DNA of 64,000 nt from CBDBJR01 sp965206445 (GCA_965206445.1 CBDBJR010000002.1:3296157-3360156), one strand, 5' to 3'. Shown: positions 8,960 to 16,794, numbered from the stretch's first letter. Notes: generated by a model from the letters alone, not told the origin. Numbers and translations are program-made.

Positions 8960-9148
8960 GAATATTGCACCAATAAAGAGGGCAAAGTCCGTAAAGTTTG
9001 ATAAAACTTAGATACTTACATCAAAATCAAACAGAACCTTGCCCATGACGAAATATACCTGAACTGCGCTTGATTTTCCACTCGTAAAACGCCGACGTGT
9101 TCAAGCCAGTTTCGACGACGGCGACATCACCGGTAACGGTCGGGTATT
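8960..9148. repeat. Island-flanking direct repeat, right copy (R2)
   Basis: The partner of R1 (3282-3445), same orientation, diverged, with an additional segment around 8998-9022 that R1 lacks and that carries a short TTTGAT/ATCAAA inverted pair. The two repeats lie just outside the AT-rich operon, one on each side. There is no integrase, transposase or tRNA next to either copy. The rest of the stretch 8813-9356 holds the start signals of the island operon (8813-8870) and the conserved upstream flank of the DUF2723 gene (9288-9356). I see no other gene in it. Confidence 0.75.
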
Positions 9149-9356
9149 CAGGTCGATTCAGCGACGCTCATGCGGTCAAGCCGCGGAGACAGGTCTGCAT
9201 CGCAGCCTGGAAAAACGCCCGTTGGCGGCTAACCCGCCGACCTTATCCGCCTCAAACCCGCTTATCGCGCATCCATGACTGCCATGACCTTCGCTCCCCC
9301 ACCCGGTTCGACCCAAACCCGGATTTCCCCGACACGCATGCAATATCCGGGTTAGA

Positions 9357-11393
9357 ATGCCCGGCGTGGTAACCTCTATCGCAAATCGCTTCGCCTTGCC
9401 GACAATACGCCGATGCGACGCCCTGACCCTGGTCGCGGCGGTGATCGGCCCTTTGCTGCTCTATGTGCGCACACTGCCGCACACGGTCGTTCTGGAGGAC
9501 GACGGCCTGTTCCTGATGGCGGCATCGCATCTCGGCATCGCCCACCCGCCCGGCTATCCGCTGCACACGCTGTTGAGCCATCTGTTCACCTGGCTTCCCT
9601 TCGGCACACCGGCGTTCGCCGGCCATCTGTCGAGCGCGGTGTTTGGCGCACTGGCGTGCGGCATGGTGTATCTGTGTGCTCGTTTGCTGGGGACGGGCTG
9701 GCTGCCGGCGCTGGCCGCCGCCTGGCTGTTGGGCGCCTCGGAGCATTTCTGGTCGCAGGCTATCATCGCCGAAGTCTACACGCTCAACGCGCTGCTGTTG
9801 TTCGCGGTCTATGCGCTGATTCTCCATGGTGTTCGCCATCCGGCGCAATCCGCTATCTGGATCGCGGCCGCAGCGATCTACGGGCTGAGCCTGGCGAACC
9901 ACTGGCCGTTGATGCTCCTGGCCTTTCCGGGCCTGCTGCTGGCCGCCCTGCCGGCACGCAAGATGCGGCTTCCCAGGCTGCCTTTGCTGGTTGCTGTTTC
10001 CCTGCTAGCCGCAGCGCTGCCCTACACGTGGATGGTGCTGCGCTCCTGGTCGGAGCCGCTCATCAGCTTCTACGGCCCGATCTCCGATTGGAAGGGATTC
10101 TGGTTCTATGTCAGCCGAAGCGGTTATTCGGAAATCGATACCAGTGCCGTCGCCAGCTGGCTGGACCGCCTTGCGTACCTGAGATGGTTCGGTGTGCAAC
10201 TTTTCTGGCAACTGACGCCGCCGGGTTGCCTGCTCGCCCTGTTGGGTCTCGTCGTTCTGGCGCGGCAGCGACTGAGCGAGGCGGCTTCGGGCCTGCTCGT
10301 TTTCCTGGGCAACAGCCTTGTGCTGATCCTGTTGCTTGCCTTCGAATTCGATGCGTTTCAGGTCGCGGTTTTCCGGCCCTATTCACTGGTCTGCTACGGC
10401 ATGGCAGCTCTCTGGCTGGCGGTTGGCCTGGAGTTTCTGCTGGGACATGCGCACGAGCGGTTCAGTGCCTTTGCCGACCGGCGCGGCTGGGTCGTGACCG
10501 GTCTGGCGGGCGTGGCGGTTGCAGGCATGGTCGTCTTCCTGGTGCAGGCGAACTGGCGTTTGAACGACCGCGCCAACAGCGACTTCGCACAGCGCTACGC
10601 CGATACGATATTCAACCTGCTGCCCCAGGATGCGACGCTGTTCGTCCATGGCGATACGGATACAGGTCCGCTGGGTTACTACCGCTTTGTCGAGCGGCGC
10701 CGGACGGATATCACATTGCTGAACCAACAGGGCCTGGTGTATGGGAAACGTCTGTTTGGGTTTTGGTCGCCCAAAAAGCGCAAAACAGAAATCCTACGAG
10801 GGTTCGTCAATGGAACCGGGCGCGCCGTGTTCTTTACGGACGGGGAGCATTTGCAGCACGGTCACGGTGTTCGTGACCACGGTTTCGTCAAGGAAGTCGT
10901 TCGAGACGGTAGCCCCGGCGCCATAGAGTTGAGGCCCGATGCGGCGAGCGAGCGTTATTTCGAGTACCTTGTGAACCTAAAACCTGTCGACGGTTGGGAG
11001 CAGGTGCGCCGGGACGGGTTGCTTATCGCATACGGCAGCTTTCTGGGATACGTTGTATTGTCGGACAACCCGGTTCTGCTCGAACGGATGCAGCATGCGC
11101 TCGAACTGGCAAATCGGAATATCTTCGCGCTCACCGGGATGGCGGAAGTGTTGCTGGAACACGGCGGTGATTCACATCTGCCCCAGGTTGAAGCCCGGCT
11201 TGGGGAGGCACAGCGCCGGCAAGAGGGGTTCGTGACCAGGAAGCAGCAGGCCCGGTTTCTCTATCTGCAAGGGTTCCTGCGGTTTCGCCAGGGTGACAAA
11301 GATGCTGCCCTGGCATTGTTCAGAAAATCGCGCACCGTCTATCCCCATCCGGACAATGCGTCCATCAAGGCCCTTGCACAGCTTGCCCGATGA
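9357..11393 (+). CDS. DUF2723/TMEM260-like polytopic membrane protein, copy 1
   Basis: A 678-residue protein. An N-terminal GT-C-like membrane domain (about ten hydrophobic segments within residues 22-400) is followed by a soluble C-terminal region of about 280 residues. The signature of DUF2723 is VVLEDDGLFLMAASHLG (acidic EDD at 47-49 in the first periplasmic loop) followed by IAHPPGYPLHTLL (61-73). This matches the D-S-G-E/AHPPGYPL pattern of TMEM260, a eukaryotic protein O-mannosyltransferase. The likely role is transfer of a polyprenyl-linked sugar to a protein or glycan at the inner membrane; substrate unknown. A close paralogue lies at 14049-16157, and the duplication includes about 39 bases upstream and 85 bases downstream. 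No Shine-Dalgarno precedes the ATG. Confidence 0.85.
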   Translation: MPGVVTSIANRFALPTIRRCDALTLVAAVIGPLLLYVRTLPHTVVLEDDGLFLMAASHLGIAHPPGYPLHTLLSHLFTWLPFGTPAFAGHLSSAVFGALACGMVYLCARLLGTGWLPALAAAWLLGASEHFWSQAIIAEVYTLNALLLFAVYALILHGVRHPAQSAIWIAAAAIYGLSLANHWPLMLLAFPGLLLAALPARKMRLPRLPLLVAVSLLAAALPYTWMVLRSWSEPLISFYGPISDWKGFWFYVSRSGYSEIDTSAVASWLDRLAYLRWFGVQLFWQLTPPGCLLALLGLVVLARQRLSEAASGLLVFLGNSLVLILLLAFEFDAFQVAVFRPYSLVCYGMAALWLAVGLEFLLGHAHERFSAFADRRGWVVTGLAGVAVAGMVVFLVQANWRLNDRANSDFAQRYADTIFNLLPQDATLFVHGDTDTGPLGYYRFVERRRTDITLLNQQGLVYGKRLFGFWSPKKRKTEILRGFVNGTGRAVFFTDGEHLQHGHGVRDHGFVKEVVRDGSPGAIELRPDAASERYFEYLVNLKPVDGWEQVRRDGLLIAYGSFLGYVVLSDNPVLLERMQHALELANRNIFALTGMAEVLLEHGGDSHLPQVEARLGEAQRRQEGFVTRKQQARFLYLQGFLRFRQGDKDAALALFRKSRTVYPHPDNASIKALAQLAR

Positions 11394-11475
11394 TTGTGCC
11401 GCAGATCATGTCGGCGACGGGCATGTACCTCTTGTGTTCGCAGATCGGCATGCAGATGCGCCAGTGGTATCCATA

Positions 11476-11556
11476 GCCTTCGCCACCCAAAACCCGCCCA
11501 GTTTCGGCCCAAATCCTGCTTTTTCCCGGCACGCATGCGATATCCGGGCTAACGAT
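11476..11556 (+). repeat. Decayed copy of the DUF2723 upstream flank
   Basis: This stretch, just downstream of copy 1, resembles the region immediately upstream of copy 1 (9288-9360): CCTTCGC, then CCCAAA, then CACGCATGC-ATATCCGGG-TTA. It looks like the remains of a third upstream flank whose gene has been lost and replaced by the AAA ATPase that follows. Confidence 0.55.
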
Positions 11557-11628
11557 TCTCCGCGCCTTCCACAAAAAAGCGGCCGGGTTCCGCTTGGTCG
11601 ACGGGCATATCTATCAAGAAAGTATCCA

Positions 11629-11709
11629 ATGAAATTCTTTGATTTGGAAAAAAAATCAAAGAATTATAAAAATAACTCTATATTTTCGCAGTTTTTCCAC
11701 CTAAAATAG
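11629..11709 (+). CDS. Possible 26-residue leader peptide overlapping a hairpin
   Basis: ATG at 11629 opens a 26-codon frame ending at TAG 11709: MKFFDLEKKSKNYKNN, then SIFSQFFHLK. It is Lys/Phe/Asn-rich, AT-rich like the ATPase gene 32 bases downstream, and contains the 13-bp hairpin 11633-11665. The only ribosome-binding candidate is a weak AAGAAAG. It may be a regulatory leader of the ATPase or chance. Nothing beyond position and composition supports it. Confidence 0.25.
   Translation: MKFFDLEKKSKNYKNNSIFSQFFHLK
11633..11665. promoter_or_regulatory. 13-bp perfect hairpin upstream of AAA ATPase
   Basis: AATTCTTTGATTT (11633-11645) and its exact reverse complement (11653-11665) are separated by a 7-base loop, GGAAAAA. 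There is no U-run directly after the stem, so it is not a textbook intrinsic terminator on the plus strand. It could be a regulatory stem in the ATPase leader or an operator. Confidence 0.6.
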
Positions 11710-11741
11710 AGTTTAATTAACCGAAAAACAGGAACAGTATC

Positions 11742-13019
11742 ATGCTTGTTGAATTTTCTGTCACGAATTGGGCATGTTTTCGAGATACGCAATCTTTCCA
11801 AATGACAACCCAGGCACGCAGTGCCGATGATGACTTTACTTTCGATTCAGGTCACAAACGGGCGGGAAGACTAAATCGCGTCTCGGCCTTTTATGGCGCC
11901 AATGCCTCCGGCAAATCACGCCTTATCCAGGCGTTGGGCTTTATGCGATTTTTTGTTGAGAGGTCGTCCAATAGAAAAATTAATGCGCCTATTCCGGTAG
12001 AGCCCTTTTTGTTTGACGCAACCGGTGAAAACCAGCCGTCAGAATTTCAGATAGTATTCCTGCAGGATCGCACACTGTATCGATATGGCTTTTCCCTGAC
12101 CCGGGACCATGTGCGGCAAGAATGGCTTCATGCTGTCCCGCGCGATGGGCGCACCCGTTTGCTGTTTGAGCGTGACTTTGACCCCGAAGACAAAAAAACT
12201 CACGTGAAATGGGGGCCGTCTGTTTCGGGCCACAAACAGCTTTGGGTGGATTCTACACGCCCCAATGCCTTGCTTGTCTCAACAGCCGCGCAGCTCAACA
12301 GCCACATGTTGCAGCCTGTTGTGAACTGGTTTGAAAAACTTCACCTTGTTAAAGGTGGTGAAATTTCGCCGGGTTTTTCCATGCACCAAATTAAAGAGGT
12401 CACTGGTTTCAAGGATAAAGCGATTGATTTTTTGCAAGCCGCGGATTTGCATATTGATAATGTCAAAATCGTGGAGGAAAAAATGCCCGAAGAGCTCAGA
12501 AAGGTGTTGCAAATCCGAGAGGCGAATGAAGAGGATGAAGCAAAAAACAGTCCTGATACAGTTCTGAGTGTAAAGATGGGGCACAAAAAAAGAGGGCGTA
12601 AAACTCTTGCATGGCTTGATATTGGTGCAGAATCAGAAGGCACACAGGCCCTGTTTGCGCTTGCAGGGCCATGTATTCATACAATTGAAAATAACCGGAT
12701 TCTTGTTGTGGATGAGTTGGATAACAGCCTGCATCCCAAATTGCTTAAATTTTTGGTGGGGCAGATCAACACCAGCGAGCATAATAGCAAAGCACAGCTT
12801 ATTTTTACCACCCACGACACCACGCAGATGGACGCGGCGTTGGATAAAGAACAAATCTGGTTTGTTGAAAAAGACAAACACCAGGCATCTACTCTCACAC
12901 CTTATTCCGCCTATCAGCCGCGTGACGACAATGCCACCGCAAAGCGCTATTTGAGTGGCCGCTATGGCGCAGTACCTAATCTTGGCTATCTGAAATCACT
13001 GGATCGCCAGGCGTCATAG
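11742..13019 (+). CDS. AAA ATPase of the COG1106/RloA type (orphan defence-like gene)
   Basis: A 425-residue ABC/SMC-like ATPase. Walker A GANASGKS is at 52-59 directly after an N-terminal strand (LVEFSVTNWACFRD), as in OLD/RloA/AbiL-type proteins. A signature-like GAESEGTQ (295-302), Walker B LVVDE (321-325), the D-loop LDNSLHP (326-332) and the H-loop TTHD (356-359) follow. Proteins of this family often act in abortive infection, usually with a RloB-like TOPRIM/nuclease partner. None is visible next to this gene, so it may be an orphan. The start is supported by AGGA eight bases before the ATG. The gene is clearly more AT-rich than the DUF2723 genes on both sides, consistent with insertion between the paralogues. 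Confidence 0.85.
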   Translation: MLVEFSVTNWACFRDTQSFQMTTQARSADDDFTFDSGHKRAGRLNRVSAFYGANASGKSRLIQALGFMRFFVERSSNRKINAPIPVEPFLFDATGENQPSEFQIVFLQDRTLYRYGFSLTRDHVRQEWLHAVPRDGRTRLLFERDFDPEDKKTHVKWGPSVSGHKQLWVDSTRPNALLVSTAAQLNSHMLQPVVNWFEKLHLVKGGEISPGFSMHQIKEVTGFKDKAIDFLQAADLHIDNVKIVEEKMPEELRKVLQIREANEEDEAKNSPDTVLSVKMGHKKRGRKTLAWLDIGAESEGTQALFALAGPCIHTIENNRILVVDELDNSLHPKLLKFLVGQINTSEHNSKAQLIFTTHDTTQMDAALDKEQIWFVEKDKHQASTLTPYSAYQPRDDNATAKRYLSGRYGAVPNLGYLKSLDRQAS

Positions 13020-13039
13020 ATTGATTGCAATATGTCTGA

Positions 13040-13267
13040 TCAGCTGTTTAAAAGGGGAATGATAAACCATACGGGGTAGCCTGTTGAAACAGGGTGCCCT
13101 TTTTTATCCCGGAGCCAATGTATTCCAAGTCTACGATCATCGCCCCACTTCATAGCCACTATAGCCCAACGCTCTTTGATATCTTTATAAACGACGACAT
13201 AAGGCCTCCCACCTGGCGGGTAAGTGAGTTGATTTTTAGTATTTCTTCGTCTTTTTCTAAATTGCAC
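13040..13267 (-). CDS. Small conserved-looking hypothetical protein
   Basis: A 75-residue frame from a GTG at 13267, convergent with the ATPase and ending 20 bases after it. The translation is compact and non-random: RPYVVVYKDIKERWAIVAMKW, then RRLGIHWLRDKKGHPVSTGYPVWFIIP. This kind of RWAI-W-LGIRW-G-P-S-GYP-W-IP pattern resembles small unannotated proteins found near mobile genes, but I cannot name the family. Composition is AT-rich like the ATPase. A second short ATG frame overlaps it at 13162-13281, so the start is uncertain. Confidence 0.5.
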   Translation of the reverse strand: MQFRKRRRNTKNQLTYPPGGRPYVVVYKDIKERWAIVAMKWGDDRRLGIHWLRDKKGHPVSTGYPVWFIIPLLNS

Positions 13268-13348
13268 TCTTTTCCACTCATGGTCTTTGTCTCCGATTAC
13301 AAGTAAGTTTCAGGTTATTTTAGAGTCGGTTTTAACTTATGTCAGCCA

Positions 13349-13567
13349 CTATCGCCACCGCTTCCCTGCCACCGATGCACAAGGAAAATCATACCGCCCT
13401 CTTCCGCCGTGCGCGTGTTTCTTTGGCAGGAGCGGGGCGGTATATTGTCGGTAGAGATCGAACAGGAAATCGACTCGCTCGGCTTCGTGGTTGAACGGCG
13501 TTTTGCGACAGGCACAATCCACCGCTTTGTCCAATGCCTGATGTGCTTTGAGCAACGGTGGAGGCAT
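13349..13567 (-). pseudogene. C-terminal fragment of an MmeI-like DNA methyltransferase
   Basis: The minus strand from 13567 reads MPPPLLKAHQALDKAVD, then RKTPFNHEAERVDFLFDLYRQY, then TAPLLPKKHAH. This strongly resembles the extreme C-terminus of MmeI/type IIL-like class I DNA methyltransferases (the TMPP-L-KAHQ-LD-AVD-AY ... ERV-FLF-LYQ segment). The ~700 upstream residues of such an enzyme are missing. Instead the frame runs into a 34-bp GMC-gene scrap and then an inverted-repeat end. It is a gene remnant, not a functional gene. Confidence 0.7.
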
Positions 13568-13601
13568 AGTCACACAGCACCAATTAACCGCCGGATTGTG
13601 T
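13568..13601 (-). pseudogene. 34-bp scrap of a GMC oxidoreductase gene
   Basis: About 31 of 34 bases match 3002-3035 inside the intact GMC gene, in the same orientation; the encoded peptide is HNPAVNWCCVT against HNPAVDWCYVT. It sits exactly between the MmeI-like fragment and the inverted-repeat end at 13604, so it marks a recombination junction. Confidence 0.6.
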
Positions 13602-13662
13602 GCCTGACTGCCAGTCCGAAGTGCAACAATCGGATAATTGTTTTTGCCTCGAGGCCGCCAAC

Positions 13663-13728
13663 AGGAGCGTGGGTTTTCCAACCCACGAAATACAAACAAA
13701 AAACACAGGCAGGAATGCCTGTGCTCCT
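13663..13728. repeat. Paired REP-like palindromes
   Basis: Two hairpins in tandem: GTGGGTT-ttcc-AACCCAC and CACAGGCA-ggaa-TGCCTGTG. The whole 66-bp block is itself bracketed by AGGAGC and GCTCCT. This layout resembles bacterial REP/BIME elements. Confidence 0.65.
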
Positions 13729-13730
13729 TT

Positions 13731-13886
13731 AGGGACGACCAGACCGAGATCGGCGACACCCTCAAGAACTCCAAATTCCGCAACAAACAGGACAACTCCG
13801 CACCTTCGACCACGTCGTCGCCAATCCCGTGTGGAATCAGGACTGGTTCACCGAAGCCGACAACGACGGACTCGACCGCTCTCCTG
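13731..13886 (+). pseudogene. hsdM: Fragment of a type I restriction methylase (HsdM-like)
   Basis: The plus strand reads RDDQTEIGDTLKNSKFRNKQ (13731-13790) and, after a frame change near 13795-13800, TFDHVVANPVWNQDWFTEAD (from about 13802). This is the segment around catalytic motif IV (NPPF-type, here NPVW) of HsdM-like N6-adenine methylases. Both ends are missing and the frame is broken, so it is a dead fragment. With the MmeI-like tail next to it, it suggests that this hotspot has hosted other restriction systems. Confidence 0.7.
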
Positions 13887-13947
13887 CACAAATCCCGGCA
13901 ATCGAGCAATACCGAGTTGTTGCACTTCGAACTGGCAGTCAGCAGGC

Positions 13948-14023
13948 AACACCGGGGGCCATGCCATGCGCCGCCGACTTGCTATACTGTCGCCGATACT
14001 TAGCCACAGGGCGGATTTCCCCG
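13948..14023 (+). promoter_or_regulatory. Copy of the erpA promoter region upstream of DUF2723 copy 2
   Basis: This stretch aligns with 16753-16830 upstream of erpA with only about a dozen differences, including the extended -10 element TGCTATACT (TATACT at 13983-13988). It joins directly to the conserved DUF2723 upstream flank (from about 14012). It therefore probably supplies a promoter to the second DUF2723 gene that the first copy lacks. With the preceding entries this accounts for 13268-14048. Confidence 0.7.
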
Positions 14024-14048
14024 ACACGCATACAATATCCGGGTTAGA

Positions 14049-16157
14049 ATGCCCGGCGTGGTGACCTCTATCGCAAATCGCTTCGCCTTGCCGACAATAC
14101 GCCGATGCGACGCCCTGACCCTGGTCGCGGCGGTGATCGGCCCTTTGCTGCTCTATGTGCGCACACTGCCGCACACGGTCGTTCTGGAGGATGACGGCCT
14201 GTTCCTGATGGCGGCATCGCATCTCGGCATCGCCCACCCGCCCGGCTATCCGCTGCACACGCTGTTGGGCTATCTGTTCACCTGGCTTCCCTTCGGCACA
14301 CCGGCGTTCGCCGGCCATCTGTCGAGCGCGGTGTTTGGCGCACTGGCGTGCGGCATGGTGTATCTGTGTGCTCGTTTGCTGGGGACGGGCTGGCTGCCGG
14401 CGCTGGCCGCCGCCTGGCTGTTGGGCGCCTCGGAGCATTTCTGGTCGCAGGCCATCATCACCGAAGTCTACACGCTCAATGCGCTGCTGCTGTTCACGGT
14501 CTATGCGCTGATTCTCCATGGTGTTCGCCATCCGGCGCAATCCGCTATCTGGATCGCGGCCGCAGCGATCTACGGGCTGAGCCTGGCGAACCACTGGCCG
14601 TTGATGCTCCTGGCCTTTCCGGGCCTGCTGCTGGCCGCCCTGCCGGCGCGCAAGATGCGGCTTCCCGAGCCGCCTCGGCGACGCACACAGGGGAAACGGC
14701 AGACAAAACAACGGCCCGCGCGCAAGATACTGCTTCCCAGTCTGCCGCTGCTGGTTGCGGTTGCCCTGCTGGCCGCGGCACTGCCCTATATCTGGATGGT
14801 ATTGCGCTCCTGGTCGGAGCCGCTCACCAGCTTCTATGGCCCGATCACCGATTGGGAGGCGTTCTGGCGCTATGTCAGCAGAGCCAGCTATTCGAAAATC
14901 GATACCAACGCCTTCGCGGGGTGGCTGGATCGCTTCGCGTACCTGCGCTGGCTCGGCCTGCAACTTTTCTGGCAACTGACGCCACCGGGTTGCCTGCTTG
15001 CGCTGTTGGGCCTCGCCATTTTGGCGCGGCGGCATCTGGGCGCGGCGGCTTCGGGCCTGCTCGTGTTTCTGGGCAACAGCCTTGCGCTGATCCTGTTGCT
15101 GGCCTTCGAATTCAATGACTTTTGGGTCGCGGTTTTCCGGCCCTATTCACTGGTCTGCTACGGGATGGCAGCGCTCTGGCTGGCAGTCGGCCTGGAGTTT
15201 TTGTCTGGATATGTACGCGACCGGTTCAGCGCCTTTGCCGACCGGCGCGGCTGGGTCGTGACCGGCCTGGCGGGCGTGGCGGTTGCAGGCATGCTGGTTT
15301 TCCTGATGCAGGCGAACTGGCGTTTGAACGACCGCTCTGCCAGCGATTTCGCACAACACTACGTCGATATGATATTCAGCCTGCTGCCTCAGGATGCGGC
15401 GCTGTTCGTCTACGGCGATACGGAGACAGGTCCGCTGGGTTACTACCGGTTCGTGGAGCGGCGTCGGGCGGATATCACCCTGTTGAGCCAACAGGGCATC
15501 GTTTATGGAAAGCGCCTGTTTCTGTCAAAGCTGCCCCAGGAACGCAAAGAGGAAAGACTGCGGGAGTTCATCAACGAAACTGAGCGCGCCGTATTCTTCA
15601 TGTCCGGCGTGGTGTTCCCAAAACACCAGAGTGTTCGCGACCACGGTTTCGTCAAGGAAGTCATTCGCGGCGCAAAACCCGGCACCGTGGAGTTGAAACC
15701 CGATGTGGCGGGCAAGCGCTATTTCGAATATCTCGTGAACCTGAAACCCGTTGATGAATGGGAACGTACCCACCGGAACAAACTGCTCTTCGCATACGGC
15801 GGCTTCCTGGGACAGATCATATTGTCAAACAACCCGGTTCTACTCAAACAGATGCAACATACGCTCGAACTGGCAAATCGGAATACCTTCGTACTCACCG
15901 GAATAACAGAAATATTGCTGGAACACGGCGGTGATTCACATCTGGCCCAGATTGAGGCTTGGTTCGGGGAGGCACAGCGCCGGCAAAGCGAGTTCGTGAC
16001 CCGGGAGAGGCAGGCCCGGTTTCTCTATCTGCAAGGGTTCTTGCGATTTCGCCAGCGCGACAAAGACGCTGCGCGGGCGTTGTTTGAAAAATCGCGCGTT
16101 GTCTATCCCCACCCGGACAATGCGTCCATCAAGGCCCTTGAACAGCTTGACCGATAA
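14049..16157 (+). CDS. DUF2723/TMEM260-like polytopic membrane protein, copy 2
   Basis: A 702-residue paralogue of 9357-11393. The first ~200 residues are nearly identical (EDDGLFLMAASHLG at 47-60, HPPGYPLHTLL at 63-73). Divergence increases in the C-terminal soluble part, which suggests either unequal selection or gene conversion at the 5' end. It carries a 24-residue basic insertion in a loop (PPRRRTQGKRQTKQRPARK, about residues 206-230) that copy 1 lacks and that looks like a local duplication of the neighbouring ARKM/L-LP segment. The same GT-C-like topology implies inner-membrane sugar transfer with unknown substrate. A promoter resembling that of erpA lies upstream. Confidence 0.85.
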   Translation: MPGVVTSIANRFALPTIRRCDALTLVAAVIGPLLLYVRTLPHTVVLEDDGLFLMAASHLGIAHPPGYPLHTLLGYLFTWLPFGTPAFAGHLSSAVFGALACGMVYLCARLLGTGWLPALAAAWLLGASEHFWSQAIITEVYTLNALLLFTVYALILHGVRHPAQSAIWIAAAAIYGLSLANHWPLMLLAFPGLLLAALPARKMRLPEPPRRRTQGKRQTKQRPARKILLPSLPLLVAVALLAAALPYIWMVLRSWSEPLTSFYGPITDWEAFWRYVSRASYSKIDTNAFAGWLDRFAYLRWLGLQLFWQLTPPGCLLALLGLAILARRHLGAAASGLLVFLGNSLALILLLAFEFNDFWVAVFRPYSLVCYGMAALWLAVGLEFLSGYVRDRFSAFADRRGWVVTGLAGVAVAGMLVFLMQANWRLNDRSASDFAQHYVDMIFSLLPQDAALFVYGDTETGPLGYYRFVERRRADITLLSQQGIVYGKRLFLSKLPQERKEERLREFINETERAVFFMSGVVFPKHQSVRDHGFVKEVIRGAKPGTVELKPDVAGKRYFEYLVNLKPVDEWERTHRNKLLFAYGGFLGQIILSNNPVLLKQMQHTLELANRNTFVLTGITEILLEHGGDSHLAQIEAWFGEAQRRQSEFVTRERQARFLYLQGFLRFRQRDKDAARALFEKSRVVYPHPDNASIKALEQLDR

Positions 16158-16260
16158 TTGTGCCGCAGATCATTTCAGCGGCAGGCATGTACCTCTTCTG
16201 TTCGCAGATCGGCCTGCAGATGCGCCAGTGGTATCCATAGCCCTGCTCTCTGGTTCAACA
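16158..16260 (+). repeat. Conserved downstream flank of DUF2723 copy 2
   Basis: The first ~85 bases (TTGTGCCGCAGATCAT ... GATGCGCCAGTGGTATCC, ATAGCC) match 11394-11479 after copy 1, so the duplication unit extends past the gene. The following CTCTCTGGTTCAAC also matches the relic at 3516-3566. Confidence 0.75.
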
Positions 16261-16353
16261 CTGTCTGTATGGCCTGGCGCCGGGCTACGCGGATCTTAAT
16301 GACCATCAGCAACTCCGCCAGGGTCTCGCTCTGCAAACCGCGGTGAACAGGGG

Positions 16354-16597
16354 GGACTCAACCCCGAAGGGCAACCGGTGGGCCTGTGCCGAGCCGTGCC
16401 GCCAGGCGATATCGGTTGTTGTCCGGCGGGTCGAGTGGTGCGTGATGAGTGACGTGTGTCTGCCCACCCTCACCCAACCCTCTCCCACAGGGAGAGGGCT
16501 AAAGCCGACAACCGCCTTCTCCCCGCGGGATAACCGGAAACCCCCTCTCCCTGTGGGAGAGGGCCGGGGTGAGGGCCGCCGCACGGCCCCATCACCG
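16354..16597 (+). repeat. Dispersed repeat, copy A
   Basis: About 244 bp beginning GGACTCAACCCCGAAGGGCA and ending GGCCGCCGCACGGCCCCATC, present again at 25784-26030 (B) and 34478-34690 (C) in the same orientation. It contains CCCTCTCCC/GGGAGAGGG inverted motifs that can pair. No coding capacity is apparent. It fills most of the gap between DUF2723 copy 2 and erpA; 16598-16752 shows nothing recognisable. Confidence 0.85.
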
Positions 16598-16785
16598 CCC
16601 CGGAATCTCACCCTCCCATCAGCGGTGAAGTGGCACTTATCAGTTGAATTCACCCAGCACCGTTCATTGGTCAATGCAACGAAATCTCTTACTGATTTTG
16701 GCTGCCCCGATGGGGAAAATCACCCCCACACAGCCCCACCCAAACGCATAAACCACACCGGGGGCTATGCCACACGCCGCCGACT

Positions 16786-16794
16786 TGCTATACT
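16786..16794 (+). promoter_or_regulatory. Extended -10 promoter of erpA
   Basis: TGCTATACT (-10 hexamer TATACT at 16789-16794) lies 44 bases before the erpA ATG. No convincing -35 is present, which is compatible with an extended -10 promoter. The same block is duplicated at 13980-13988. Confidence 0.5.

Larger units (their letters stand above)
13604..13942. mobile_element. Inverted-repeat-bounded segment (possible decayed element)
   Basis: The segment begins with CTGACTGCCAGTCCGAAGTG (13604-13623, continuing to 13633) and ends with a near-perfect reverse complement (13912-13942, containing GTTGCACTTCGAACTGGCAG). The ends are about 30 bp with roughly three differences, one of them a length difference. 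The 0.34-kb interior encodes no transposase; it carries two REP-like hairpins and an HsdM fragment. It could be a miniature or internally deleted insertion element; I cannot assign a family. Confidence 0.5.

Noticed and set aside
3282..9148. R1/R2 as phage attachment sites
   Set aside because: They are long, diverged and not in a tRNA; no integrase or other phage gene is present between them.
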